A model generated the notes under the pieces. It did not search any database and had not been told where the DNA came from. It saw only the letters and a list, made by a program, of their open reading frames with translations. Source: Furcasterigmium furcatum (taxonomy: Eukaryota; Ascomycota; Sordariomycetes; Glomerellales; Plectosphaerellaceae). From it: 64,000 bases of DNA. Positions 11,871 to 21,721 of this stretch are shown here, piece by piece. Location of the stretch: contig BCIA01000006.1 in NCBI GenBank assembly GCA_001599815.1, forward strand, positions 3,784,961 to 3,848,960, in the 5' to 3' direction. Each line of letters opens with the position of its first letter. Position 1 is the first letter of the stretch. Position numbers and translations under genes: made by a program.

Positions 11871-12085
11871 GGTGCTGGCTTTTTCAGGAACGGCACGGGC
11901 TGCTCGAGTCCATACCCCGGTGTCAAAGGGTGCTCGGTGGCCCAAAGAGATGAATATCGTTCAGGGACCATAAGCATTCAACAGCTAGAGGCTATTCAAA
12001 GACCGGTGAAGCAAGTGTGGATTCGCACGTTGATAGTACATGTACAGCATTTCCTCATAATCATTGTAGCATGGCGCCCCCATCA

Positions 12086-15000
12086 CTACTTATCCCTGGG
12101 CGGCGCCATGCCGCCCCCCATTCCGATCCCAGTGCTTCCTCCATCCGATGGCGGCCCTCCAGCTTGCTGCTGCAGATGCGCCTGCACGCTTCCTCGTCTC
12201 AGGAACCCGGCGCCAACGAGCACGGGGCTGTTCACCATCCCTGCGGCGGTGGCAATAGTAGGCACTGACCATATTGCCGGAGCTGGCCCGGGACTCGGGC
12301 TGCTCGTGTCCCTCATCTCGCCAAGCATGCGCTCCGGTAGGCCTAGGCTGGGGATGCTAGACTCCGGGACTGGCTCGAGAACGCTTGTCGACGACCCAAG
12401 TGCGGTGAGAGGCGTGGCGGGAGGCTGCGGCTCCCGCGACCTCTCCATGACTTCCTTGTAGAGAGCCTCCAAAGCCGCTGCGTCGTTGCAGAGGTCTTCT
12501 AGCTGACTGAGCACCAATTCGGGCTCGGTAGACGGTCCTCTGCTGCCAGTGATGGCGTTCCCAGTGGTGATGAGGTTATTGGCATTGTTGTTGCTCGCGG
12601 TGTGGAAGGGGTTGGCAACTCCAGGCCAGGTGGCGGACTGTGATAAAGAGTGGTCCGCAGGCTTCATGGTGGGCGAGGGGGAGGACAGGGCGGGTCTCGC
12701 AAGCGGTGACGCTATCGGAGTCGGTTCAGGGAGGATGCCGTACGGCGTGTATGTTCCCATGGACATCATGCGCCCGCGGGCATCGATGACGGGTGCTGGC
12801 GGGAGGTTGTTGGCAGCTGCATTGCTGCTCGACTCGCGGACGTCCTTGAGCTCCCTCTCGCGGCCTGCCACCGTGCGATTGCTGTAGAGGCGGTTGGCGA
12901 GGATGAGGAAGTCACCCTCGTCGGTGATCTCGGCGAGGAGCATGCCGGAGCGGTGGATGTACTGCGTGTACTTGAAGTCCGGCTTGCCCCAAGAAAACGT
13001 CACGTCGACATTCGGGGGGTAATTTGATGCCGCCTCGACATCAAGCACATAATCCAGCTTCTTGAGGATGGCTGCCTGGTACGGGAACTTGCTTGGCGCC
13101 ATCTGGGCAGTGAAAGAGCCGTTGTCGTAATACATCAACGGCAGCTGTTCTGGCGGAGCAACTGCAAGCTTGACAATGTAAGGGCGGCGGAAGGGGTTCG
13201 CATCGGTGATGGTGCAGGCTTCCCTGATAGGGACTTCCACAAGCCGCAGACCGTAGTTTGCCGCTTCTCGCGCCCAGCCCTCTACGGCGTCTTCGATGAG
13301 TTTGGCCGTGACATTCAGCCAGTCAAGTCGGATGTGGTAGCAATTGTCGGGGTTGTGCAGACGGTCATAATGCAGATCTATGCGTTCTGGGCGGTATGAA
13401 CGCTTCCGATGGTCTACATCGTACTTCAACACCTTGCTGAGGACGACCTTCGGCCTCTTCCTCATGTTGGGCATATTGGGATTTGAGGGTGTGGGGGTTG
13501 TCGCACCCGACTTGGGCGAGTGTTCCTCATGCATCGACATAGGCCGAGGGAATCCAGGGCGTGGAGAGTCTCGGGGGGTATTCTCGGCCATGGGGGTGCT
13601 CGGGATGGAATGCTCCTTCTTGCCCTTGGCAAACCATCCGGGCTGTTGGAACTTGGTGAACTCGCTCGAGATCTGATAGAAATATTGGCCATCTCGGAAC
13701 GGATGTCGCTTCTCAACGTGAACGAAAAGGCCACGGTCCTTATCTTTCCTCGCGCCCTCGTCCTTCTCCTTCTCATCGGAGCGGTCAAACTTGGTCGCCA
13801 TCAGCATGTTGCCCAGTTGCTCCGCGTCTTCTCGGGTCTCCAGGTCCTCAAAGTTATCCATCAGCCACGTCGTCATGTCCGAACCGATGAAGCAATTGTA
13901 ATGCAGCCGTAAGTGCCAACGGCGGTTCTGGAACTTGACACCTCCGTTCTCGACGGGCTGCTGGATGGCCTCAGCGAGCGTTGCAAGGTTGAGATTTGGC
14001 TTGTTGAACCGGTCCTTGTTTGACACGAGCTGCCCCTTCCGGTGGACCTCGTGGCCCTCGAAAAGGGGCAGGGTCTCGACTTCGGCAGCGATGACAACGG
14101 ATGCGTCTTCCGTCTTGTACACAATGTCCAAAGGATTGGGGTCTCGGTTCTTCTTGGATGCAGCGGTCTGGAAACGACGCTCGGATGGTGGCAAGTAACG
14201 GTACTTTTGCCACTGCAACGACAGTCGCCGGATGCCTTCGAGGCGCACTTCTTCGGGGTTGTCACCAGCCTGGTTCCTCGGCACAGAGGTATTCTTGGGT
14301 AGCATCGGGATCAGCACAAAGCGTGCTCTCCAGAACCTGAGGGTTTCCGTCAACTCGTCAGTGTGTCCGGCGAGGAAAGAGTCAATGTAGTTCCAGTTCC
14401 GCTCTGGCTTTGGCGTGAGAATGTCGATCTCCTGTGTGCTATAACTCGTTTCCATCAACGTCCGAATGGCGGGCTTGTAGAGGCTGCCTGTTGGCGGCTG
14501 CAGAGCAGATTCGACCAACTTGCGGACAAAGATGTTCACCTCGACCTCCGAACCGTTGACGCAGGAGAGCTGGTGGATGACGTTTCCAACAGACATGAAT
14601 ATGCTGGTGCCGTCTTCCATGACCTGGTCTCTCGAGAAGATGTCGGCAATCCTCATCAGCTTCTGGCCAAATGCTCGAGCAACGGATGGGCCGATGACGA
14701 CCTGGAAGCCCTGAGAGAACCGCAAGCTGATGAGTTCGCGGATCAGCTCCTCGCGTGATTTGGGCTCCTCTGTCAACTCATCATCTGCGTTTTGTGCAAC
14801 ATTGTACGGCTGCCTCTGAAACTCGCTGTCGAACTGCGCCTTTGTGGGGAAATACTCTGTGGTCAATGGGACGGCGGCAGGACAGCAGAGTGTTTTCCAC
14901 TTCATGACGTGCATCTCTGATGTTTTGGGAAAGACATGTTGCCAGCGACCGTGCAAAAGCGTGTCGTCTAGCTTTTGAGGATCAGGATTTGATGGGTTAA

Positions 15001-17968
15001 GGATGGTAAGCCACGGCGTGATGGCTCTGGTAGGGGATAACGTGGTCGGTAGCGTGGGCATCGCGCCGGCGCGCAGCTTGGTGTGGTACATCTTCTGGTC
15101 ATCCTCGGCTTGGAGGGCGCTCGAGTAGCGCTGGTCCCAGTCATCTTGTAGGCGCTCTTTGCGAGCCAGGGACGGTATTGCTGCCGCTGATCCGGTACGC
15201 TGCAGAGTCGCAGGGGTGTCGGGTTTGTGGGACTTTCCGATGGGCATGCTTGGTGTTGATGGCAGATCTGTCAGCGTGTCTCTGGAGTCTGACCGGAACA
15301 GCTGCGGTGCCAAAGAGGATATCGACGGCTTGATGCTCTGAGGCGAAGATGGCCGAGGCAAGGTGGATTTGAGGAGTGGCGTCTTGAGGTCGTCACTGTT
15401 TGACTTGTTGAGTTTGCTTCGCTCAGTGTTCTCGGCGTTGGCCGTCTCAAAACTGGCTTCCGCGGCAGATACTTTGGGCGCGGCAATACCGAATCCCTTG
15501 ACTCCAAGACTGATCTGCCGCATGAACTTGGGTGTCTTCATGAGCGACGACGTCTTAGCCGCGGACTCGGCTGTAGTCGAAGCAGTGGTTGCGGTAGATA
15601 ACTTGCGAGGAGCCGGTCGAATATCCGGTTTATCGGCATCGGCCATGTTCATGGACATCTTCCTGCCCGCTGCCGCCGAGGACAGCGACTGCCCAGCAAC
15701 GAGCCTCTTCTCCGGAAGCGAAGTCCCGAATAGGCCAGTGTCTTCCATGAGTTGCCGCCTGGTGCTCTCTTCCAGCTCGCGCGAGCTTCGTGACTGAGGG
15801 AGTCGCCGAGACTTGGGCAATTTTGCACGCGTCTCATCATATTCCTGCAGCTTCTTCCACAGTGACTTCTCACCATGCTTCGAGAACTTGTCGGGGTTGA
15901 ACCTCTGGAACCCGTGAATTGGGTCATACAGTTGTTCAGCAGGCTTCTTGTACGCTACGAACGGGAGCTCCTCTGTCCCGTTCTGCCGCGTCTTCTGCAT
16001 AGTAGTAGACGTGTTCTCGTGGATGGGATACTGCGGATCGGCTTGCAACGGCGTTGTCTCAATTTCGTTCGTCTGGAGAACGCTCCGCATCTGCAGCGCA
16101 TACATTCTCGCTCGGATGGTGAAGTCATCGGCTTTCTCGTGATCACTGATGGCCGCTGAGAAGGCGATGCCCTGATAAGACAAAGCCTCCTCGGAAGTTC
16201 CGGTCCAGTATGAGACGTGCAGCCATTGGGGAAGGGCGTAGCACCATTCCTCCCGGGGCTGCGCCAGATGATCCATCCGTCGGACAAGTTCGAGCCCCTT
16301 CAGCGGGGATAACGACTCGGCGAAGGACTGATAGCTTCCGACGACTGGCGTCATATGTTGACTCGGGGTGCTCTCCTTACTTCGCATCGACACAGACTTT
16401 GTCCGATTGTGGTGGGGTGTATCGGCTGAGGAGGGGTGAGGATTGCGGTATCGGAATAATGGCACGGAATGCAGCGGCATCTTAGGCACGCAGATCAGAT
16501 CGATGCCAATTCCGTTACCGACCAGGGCCTCGGTCGTGCGTCGCAGATTTTCGTAGTCGACCTCAAAGACGCCGGGACCAGGGGTAATAACGACGATAGA
16601 AATGCCCGTCCGCATGAGATCTCGGTCGATGTAATCGTGGGCGAACTGAGAGGAAGCCAGATTGATAGCCTCGAGGAGGTTGCCATACATGGCAAGCGAT
16701 GACTCTGCCTTGACCTTGTTCACGCCAGGGTTCTTCTCCCCGTCCTCCTCGGCCAACGGCACGAAGGCGCTGTGAACATAATGATGGTGGAGGCTGATAT
16801 CTCGGCGGAAGTAGTTGAAGTCTCGCTTGAGCTGGAAGAGTATCGTCGTCCACTCGCCGCTGGACATCTCACTCACGACCACGCGATAGAAGTCTTTGTA
16901 GGGCCTCCGGTCTCCGGTCGACTGGAAGCCGGTGTAGTACTCGCTGTTCAGCGCATTGGTAGCCAAGTCCACCGATATGCCCGTGTCATACTCGACCCGT
17001 GCAAACAGCACGATGCTCACCAAATGCTTGACCTTCATCTTGGCCCATTTCTTGAACAGGGCTGGCAGGAAGCCGTTCACGACCTTGTTGAAGTTGATCT
17101 CACCGGACCCTTCCGAGTCGAAATCCCACATCTCGCGAGCAATCTGGATGAATAGGACGTAGCGCGCCGACTCGCTTCGGAAGATGGGGCGGGTGTTGCC
17201 GGTGAAGAAGGCCGAGTGCGCCTTGCGCCCATCAACGAAGACGGCAGTGACCTGCGCCTTGATGGTGCCCATGAACAGGATGGACTGGCCCTTGTAGACG
17301 GTGCGTTCGGTGAGCTCACCGATAGCCAAGCGCCACATGTCGGCGCGGGACAGGTACTGGTCCTTGAATGACAGCTCGACATGGGAGGCCGCGATGGCGG
17401 GGCTGCTCGCGTCGACGTGGGTCAGCATGACCTGGCAGCCCTTCTTCATGCCAAAGGCGTCGGCGATGTGCTTCATGACGTAGATTTCCAGATTCGGTTG
17501 GCGGGTCTTGAGCTCCTTGGAAAGGTCCTTCACCACGAATATGTATCTCCTTCCCGACACATCGTCCACGCTGGACGCTGTCGCAGCGTTTTTGGAGTTG
17601 TCCCGAGAGCTGCCGGACCCTAAGCCACCACCGCCCTTGTCGCCTTCGGGCTTTAGAACAGTGATGGCCATCAGGCTTCCAGCGCGGACCTCTCCGCCGA
17701 AGATATCGAGGTTGAGGAGGACCTCCTCTCTGCTGTAGCCCTCGTTGACAGTGACGGTGCACTTCCGCTCGAAGCGGCGCAGCCGTGTCGGTCCATTGGA
17801 GTGCTCTCCTCGAACCGTTGACGCGCTCGATACGGTATCGGGAGATCGTGGTAGGTCTGCAGAAGACGAGCTCGAGCGCTCGAAGCTTCCGCGGCTGAAC
17901 TGCCTTAGATGGGATGGGAGGGGATGTCCTCTGCGGACAGAGGACGCTCCGGTGACATTGCGCGACAT
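12086..17968 (-). CDS. IML1: Iml1/DEPDC5, SEACIT (GATOR1) subunit
   Basis: Single-exon ORF of 1960 residues from ATG at 17968. The frame stays open upstream to about 18016 without another ATG. Iml1 is the catalytic GAP subunit of the SEACIT/GATOR1 complex at the vacuole, acting on Gtr1 to switch off TORC1 during amino acid starvation. Visible parts are a fungal N-terminus (PLPSHLRQFSRGSFE), the Iml1 N-terminal region around residues 70-470, Ser/Thr-rich linkers, and a DEP domain near 1345-1430 (HYNCFIGSDMTTWLMDNF). A C-terminal domain includes HLDWLN-type sequence (HIRLDWLNVTAKLIEDAV). The last 250 residues are low-complexity, Pro/Ser/Gly-rich. It is longer than yeast Iml1 owing to linkers. 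Its stop converges on the CVNH gene, 215 bp away. Head to head with the Lst4-like gene. Confidence 0.92.
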   Translation of the reverse strand: MSRNVTGASSVRRGHPLPSHLRQFSRGSFERSSSSSADLPRSPDTVSSASTVRGEHSNGPTRLRRFERKCTVTVNEGYSREEVLLNLDIFGGEVRAGSLMAITVLKPEGDKGGGGLGSGSSRDNSKNAATASSVDDVSGRRYIFVVKDLSKELKTRQPNLEIYVMKHIADAFGMKKGCQVMLTHVDASSPAIAASHVELSFKDQYLSRADMWRLAIGELTERTVYKGQSILFMGTIKAQVTAVFVDGRKAHSAFFTGNTRPIFRSESARYVLFIQIAREMWDFDSEGSGEINFNKVVNGFLPALFKKWAKMKVKHLVSIVLFARVEYDTGISVDLATNALNSEYYTGFQSTGDRRPYKDFYRVVVSEMSSGEWTTILFQLKRDFNYFRRDISLHHHYVHSAFVPLAEEDGEKNPGVNKVKAESSLAMYGNLLEAINLASSQFAHDYIDRDLMRTGISIVVITPGPGVFEVDYENLRRTTEALVGNGIGIDLICVPKMPLHSVPLFRYRNPHPSSADTPHHNRTKSVSMRSKESTPSQHMTPVVGSYQSFAESLSPLKGLELVRRMDHLAQPREEWCYALPQWLHVSYWTGTSEEALSYQGIAFSAAISDHEKADDFTIRARMYALQMRSVLQTNEIETTPLQADPQYPIHENTSTTMQKTRQNGTEELPFVAYKKPAEQLYDPIHGFQRFNPDKFSKHGEKSLWKKLQEYDETRAKLPKSRRLPQSRSSRELEESTRRQLMEDTGLFGTSLPEKRLVAGQSLSSAAAGRKMSMNMADADKPDIRPAPRKLSTATTASTTAESAAKTSSLMKTPKFMRQISLGVKGFGIAAPKVSAAEASFETANAENTERSKLNKSNSDDLKTPLLKSTLPRPSSPQSIKPSISSLAPQLFRSDSRDTLTDLPSTPSMPIGKSHKPDTPATLQRTGSAAAIPSLARKERLQDDWDQRYSSALQAEDDQKMYHTKLRAGAMPTLPTTLSPTRAITPWLTILNPSNPDPQKLDDTLLHGRWQHVFPKTSEMHVMKWKTLCCPAAVPLTTEYFPTKAQFDSEFQRQPYNVAQNADDELTEEPKSREELIRELISLRFSQGFQVVIGPSVARAFGQKLMRIADIFSRDQVMEDGTSIFMSVGNVIHQLSCVNGSEVEVNIFVRKLVESALQPPTGSLYKPAIRTLMETSYSTQEIDILTPKPERNWNYIDSFLAGHTDELTETLRFWRARFVLIPMLPKNTSVPRNQAGDNPEEVRLEGIRRLSLQWQKYRYLPPSERRFQTAASKKNRDPNPLDIVYKTEDASVVIAAEVETLPLFEGHEVHRKGQLVSNKDRFNKPNLNLATLAEAIQQPVENGGVKFQNRRWHLRLHYNCFIGSDMTTWLMDNFEDLETREDAEQLGNMLMATKFDRSDEKEKDEGARKDKDRGLFVHVEKRHPFRDGQYFYQISSEFTKFQQPGWFAKGKKEHSIPSTPMAENTPRDSPRPGFPRPMSMHEEHSPKSGATTPTPSNPNMPNMRKRPKVVLSKVLKYDVDHRKRSYRPERIDLHYDRLHNPDNCYHIRLDWLNVTAKLIEDAVEGWAREAANYGLRLVEVPIREACTITDANPFRRPYIVKLAVAPPEQLPLMYYDNGSFTAQMAPSKFPYQAAILKKLDYVLDVEAASNYPPNVDVTFSWGKPDFKYTQYIHRSGMLLAEITDEGDFLILANRLYSNRTVAGRERELKDVRESSSNAAANNLPPAPVIDARGRMMSMGTYTPYGILPEPTPIASPLARPALSSPSPTMKPADHSLSQSATWPGVANPFHTASNNNANNLITTGNAITGSRGPSTEPELVLSQLEDLCNDAAALEALYKEVMERSREPQPPATPLTALGSSTSVLEPVPESSIPSLGLPERMLGEMRDTSSPSPGPAPAIWSVPTIATAAGMVNSPVLVGAGFLRRGSVQAHLQQQAGGPPSDGGSTGIGMGGGMAPPRDK

Positions 17969-20900
17969 CGAGACGGTCGGGCGTTGCGAATCGGTGTCAT
18001 GGGGGATGCGCAGCACATCGGGAGTGCATGCTGGCTTGGGATTGACCGCGGGCGATGCTCGTGGGCGATGCGCAGCCGAGTCTGAGTCTGGGCGCCGTGG
18101 ATGGTGTTGAAGGTCGTTGGCAGCTTACCGCGACGGTTCCGGCAGAATGGAGCTCGACATATGCCGCCTTCCAATTCGGTACTAGCGTCAACCGGCCCCT
18201 CTTCCCCGGCCCATCGGCCGAGAAACTCACCTTTGAGACGCATGTGGCAGATAAAATGTCTTAAGCCCATGGACCTCTGGTGATGGCTTCCATTTCTGAT
18301 GGTGTTTCTGACTGATACTCGTCAGAGTTCTTGATAATGGGACAAAGGTGAGCCAGTCAAGAGCCTGTGTAGTTGCATGCCATGGCAACTAGTGCAGCTA
18401 CGCCACATGGCTCAACATGCCGCAGTGAAGATCTGAAAACGATCCGGGACATGTCTGTCTAAGCGATGACTGATCGGAGTCTCGAATGAAGTCAAGAAAC
18501 AGAACCATGGGTCACGGCTTGCTAAGTTCCAGTTTCGCGTAAACCGGCGAGGCTCGGGCCGGACGCGATATATCGGCTGGACAATTTACCCGTTGAGGGA
18601 CATGGTAATTATGGCCTGGTCGGCCTGCCCGTCACTCGGACGCTGCCGGAACTTTCATGCATCGTAAGCCTGTTCCGGACTGCAGGATAAACGACGGCAA
18701 AAATGCGCGCGCGCTTGAAGATCCTGGGCAGTGTGAGTGATGTCAGAATCTGCCGGCTGGGCGAGCACAGGCAACAATCATACTCTCCACGGCACAGATG
18801 TGTGCTTGGACGTCGTCTCATGGCATCGACGATGTTACATACATACATACCAGGTGCGCTCTCGACTGGTGGCGCATCACGGTTGGTGCGGTGGCATGAT
18901 TACGAATAAACCCCTCGGCAAACGAGGAATTGACGGAACGGGCGCAAGTTGAATACGCGGTGCCGCCCAAGAGGACAGGACATTGACATGGCTGCTTGCC
19001 TGCAGGGCGGCGCCACGGCTCGTGGTTGCTGCAGAGCACAGACCGTGATGGCTTGCGGGATGGTGGCGGTTGTGCCTACTGCTCTCCGCATCCGGGAAGG
19101 GAGGTAAGGTACAAATAGTGAGTAGAGCATGGGTCTATCCTGATAGCCGAGCTCGGCCATGCAATGGTCGATGGCGCAATTCAAATCCCGTGGGATGGTG
19201 AGAGGCGACAGTGACGAACGACCAGTCGCTGCGAGGATCGGGGCCATGCCTCGGTGTCTGCCGTGTCGTATTATCATGGATTTCGTAATGTGCAAAGAAT
19301 AAGAGTTATTAGCCTTGATGGCACGACAACCGGGAATGCCGACGAGCTGGTGATGAGGAAGGAATCAAGACGCCCGCAGCGAGATTGGATGGATTGACTT
19401 AGGTCGCCGGGGAGCAGATGCGGTTGCCGGAGGCCAGGGCGGCCGGCCATGGTTGACTCGAGAGTCGCCGACTAGTGAGACCACCCGTGGCGCGCGGTCG
19501 AATGCTATGGCGAGGCCGGAGGGTGTGTTGTACAAGGACACAAAGATATTGGTCAGAGGGGGCCGGCTGCTATGAGAATAGCATCAAACTCAGAGGCCCT
19601 CAAAGGGGTTGCGGCGCGCTCCAGGGCGGCGGAGGAGGACCGGATGGAAGCGTTGTCCGAGCGGCAAAGATGGTGTTGACGAAGGGGACCGGTGGGATAG
19701 CTTCCGGCGTTAGAGCACGCCAGGGCCAGCCCAGCGTGGCCGAAAGGGGGTTGCTTGCTTGCTGGTAAGGGTAAGGTCCTTGCATTGGGCAGCAAGCTTC
19801 GTTTGACCTGCCCAGGTTCCCTTTCTTGATGGCGGGAATGAGTCAAGACAGGGAGGACGCTGGAGATGGTCGACAAGAATGTGTCGTGCGCGCGATAAGC
19901 ACGGATCGACCACGGCTGGGCCAAAAGCAACGACCGGCACGGCGTCATAGGGGAGGGGCCCTTGCGGACGATGAGGTCATCTTGGAGAGCCGCATCGCGA
20001 TCCAGGATACGGACATCCTGGACCCGAAATCCTAGGATGTGTGCGTTGGTGTTTTTGACGGGAGGTGTTGTCGAGGGACCTGATCACCGACGAAGGTCCC
20101 CTGAGGCCGTTTCTGGACGCCGACACCTTTGGGCGACCTCCGTACTCGGTGCCGTCCCGTTCAGAGCCCCCCGCCGCCACCTGAGTAAGTAGCTTCCAGG
20201 GCTGTCCAGCGCGTTCTTAGCGGCCTGGGTACTTGGGTATGGCGGGTGCCTGTGGGCAGGGCAGTCACCGGTCCCAAGCAGAAGGCAGGGGCGATCCCTG
20301 TCTAGCGCCTTCCCAACACTGTCGTCAACCCCACCTGCCCAACTTTGGAGGGGTCGTTACCCGGTACGTACCGGCTCGTCGTCTCTCACCGCATTTTGGT
20401 TTCCTCCATCGACGCCCAATCGTCAATCGCCCATAGTCCATCTGACATCAATGCTCGTCAGCGTCCCCAGCAGGATCATCACACAGACCGACAGGGCGGA
20501 CAGCACTCACAGGACACCTGCCTGCAAATACTTGTACATACTCGCAGATAAACAACGCATGCGCACATCAGCCAGACAGACAACTGGCTCCACCACAATC
20601 CGGAGATTCTCTCCACGTCCTCCACAGAAGCAGCTTCACCTGGACCTTTTCTGCTGCTCTTGTCGCACTTGGAGGGACTTTGACACGACTTGATGACCGG
20701 CACGCGGGTCCCTGACAAGCCTCATCCAGAAGGGGCCGTCTCTGCTAGTCCGCCGTCCCAGTCTCGGCAACCCCGTCGACACCCTTGAGTACCTGCACAC
20801 ACATACCGACCGTCGCCCTCTCCCCATTCCTCTCGAACAACACAACACGCCCACAGCTTATTTCCGTCTTCCGCCTTGCAGTTTCTTCTTCTTCGCCCTC

Positions 20901-21721
20901 TCCCCTTTCTCCAAAAGGAATCATTCCTCCTTCGCCCGCCTCACGTTGTTCCGAGCTCCGCCGACGGACCCTTGGCATCACGGGACGGTCGGCCTGGAAC
21001 AGAAACAGGCAACGCCCGCCCTGTCATTTGAGAGCCGCTGGGAAGACATCCCACCCTGGACCTGGCTGGCCCCTGGACCGTGTTCCGCCCATCCATCCAC
21101 CTCCTTGCCCCGACCCGAACTCCTGGTCCAGAGTCTGGACACAGCGAGACGACGTCGACCACATATCCCGCCCCGTCACCGCCACCGCCGGTACTCACTC
21201 GGCTCTCGCATACATACAAACAGGCATCATCCCCCGCCGTCCTTGTCACCGTCCGAACAATAGAGCTCTGCCGGTCAGCGCCTTCTGCTAGCGTCGCCCC
21301 TTCTGCCTGCTCGCACTTAGTCCTCGTGACCACAACGACCAGCGGTCTGCAGAGACGCCTCTAGTCGGTCTTGTCCCGCCGCTTCCTCCGACTTGCGACG
21401 ATTAAGCTTCCGTCCGCACACGCGCCCGCGGCCTCCTCGTACACACCGCCGCCAGCCTTCTCGTGAACCTCCTCATTCCCCAGACCCTCAGACCTCTGCT
21501 TCCGCAACAGCCCCCTTGCCTCGACGTGGCGACCTTGAGCACTGGGCCGGACGCCTGCCCCCTCACTCACCGTGTCCTCAACGCCCGCCTCTGATGGATC
21601 TCATGGCAGACTTGGTTCCTCTCACTCCGGACCTTCCCTACCCTTAATGAGCATGGAACCGGATCGTTGACTTCCGACTCGCCCTCAGTTTCCCGGTTCC
21701 TGCTGATTCTCCGCCAACACC
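17969..21721. other. 3.75-kb intergenic region between IML1 and LST4-like genes
   Basis: The largest gap in the window. ORFs of up to 168 codons exist, but their translations are Pro/Arg/Ser-rich and read like unselected GC-rich DNA. From about 20.3 kb to 21.7 kb the plus strand becomes C/T-rich (for example TTCTTCTTCTTCGCCC near 20886), like a long fungal 5' leader, and it holds several upstream ATGs. I find no tRNA, transposon or long repeat. It probably contains two promoters and a long LST4-side leader; an unannotated noncoding transcript cannot be excluded. Confidence 0.4.

Noticed and set aside
12086..18016. Alternative start of Iml1 at 18016 (and longer frames upstream)
   Set aside because: The codon at 18014-18016 is GTG on the minus strand; the first ATG in frame is at 17968 and gives a family-like N-terminus.
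19150..19200. Possible tRNA T-arm (TTCAAATCC)
   Set aside because: The flanking bases do not form a T stem, and no acceptor or anticodon arm is found.
18900..19295. 131-codon minus-strand ORF in the IML1/LST4 gap
   Set aside because: Composition is mixed and shows no conserved motif, splice context or neighbour logic; likely chance.
20785..21291. 168-codon plus-strand ORF
   Set aside because: Pro/Ser/Thr-rich translation of a C-rich leader, overlapped by equally long ORFs in other frames.
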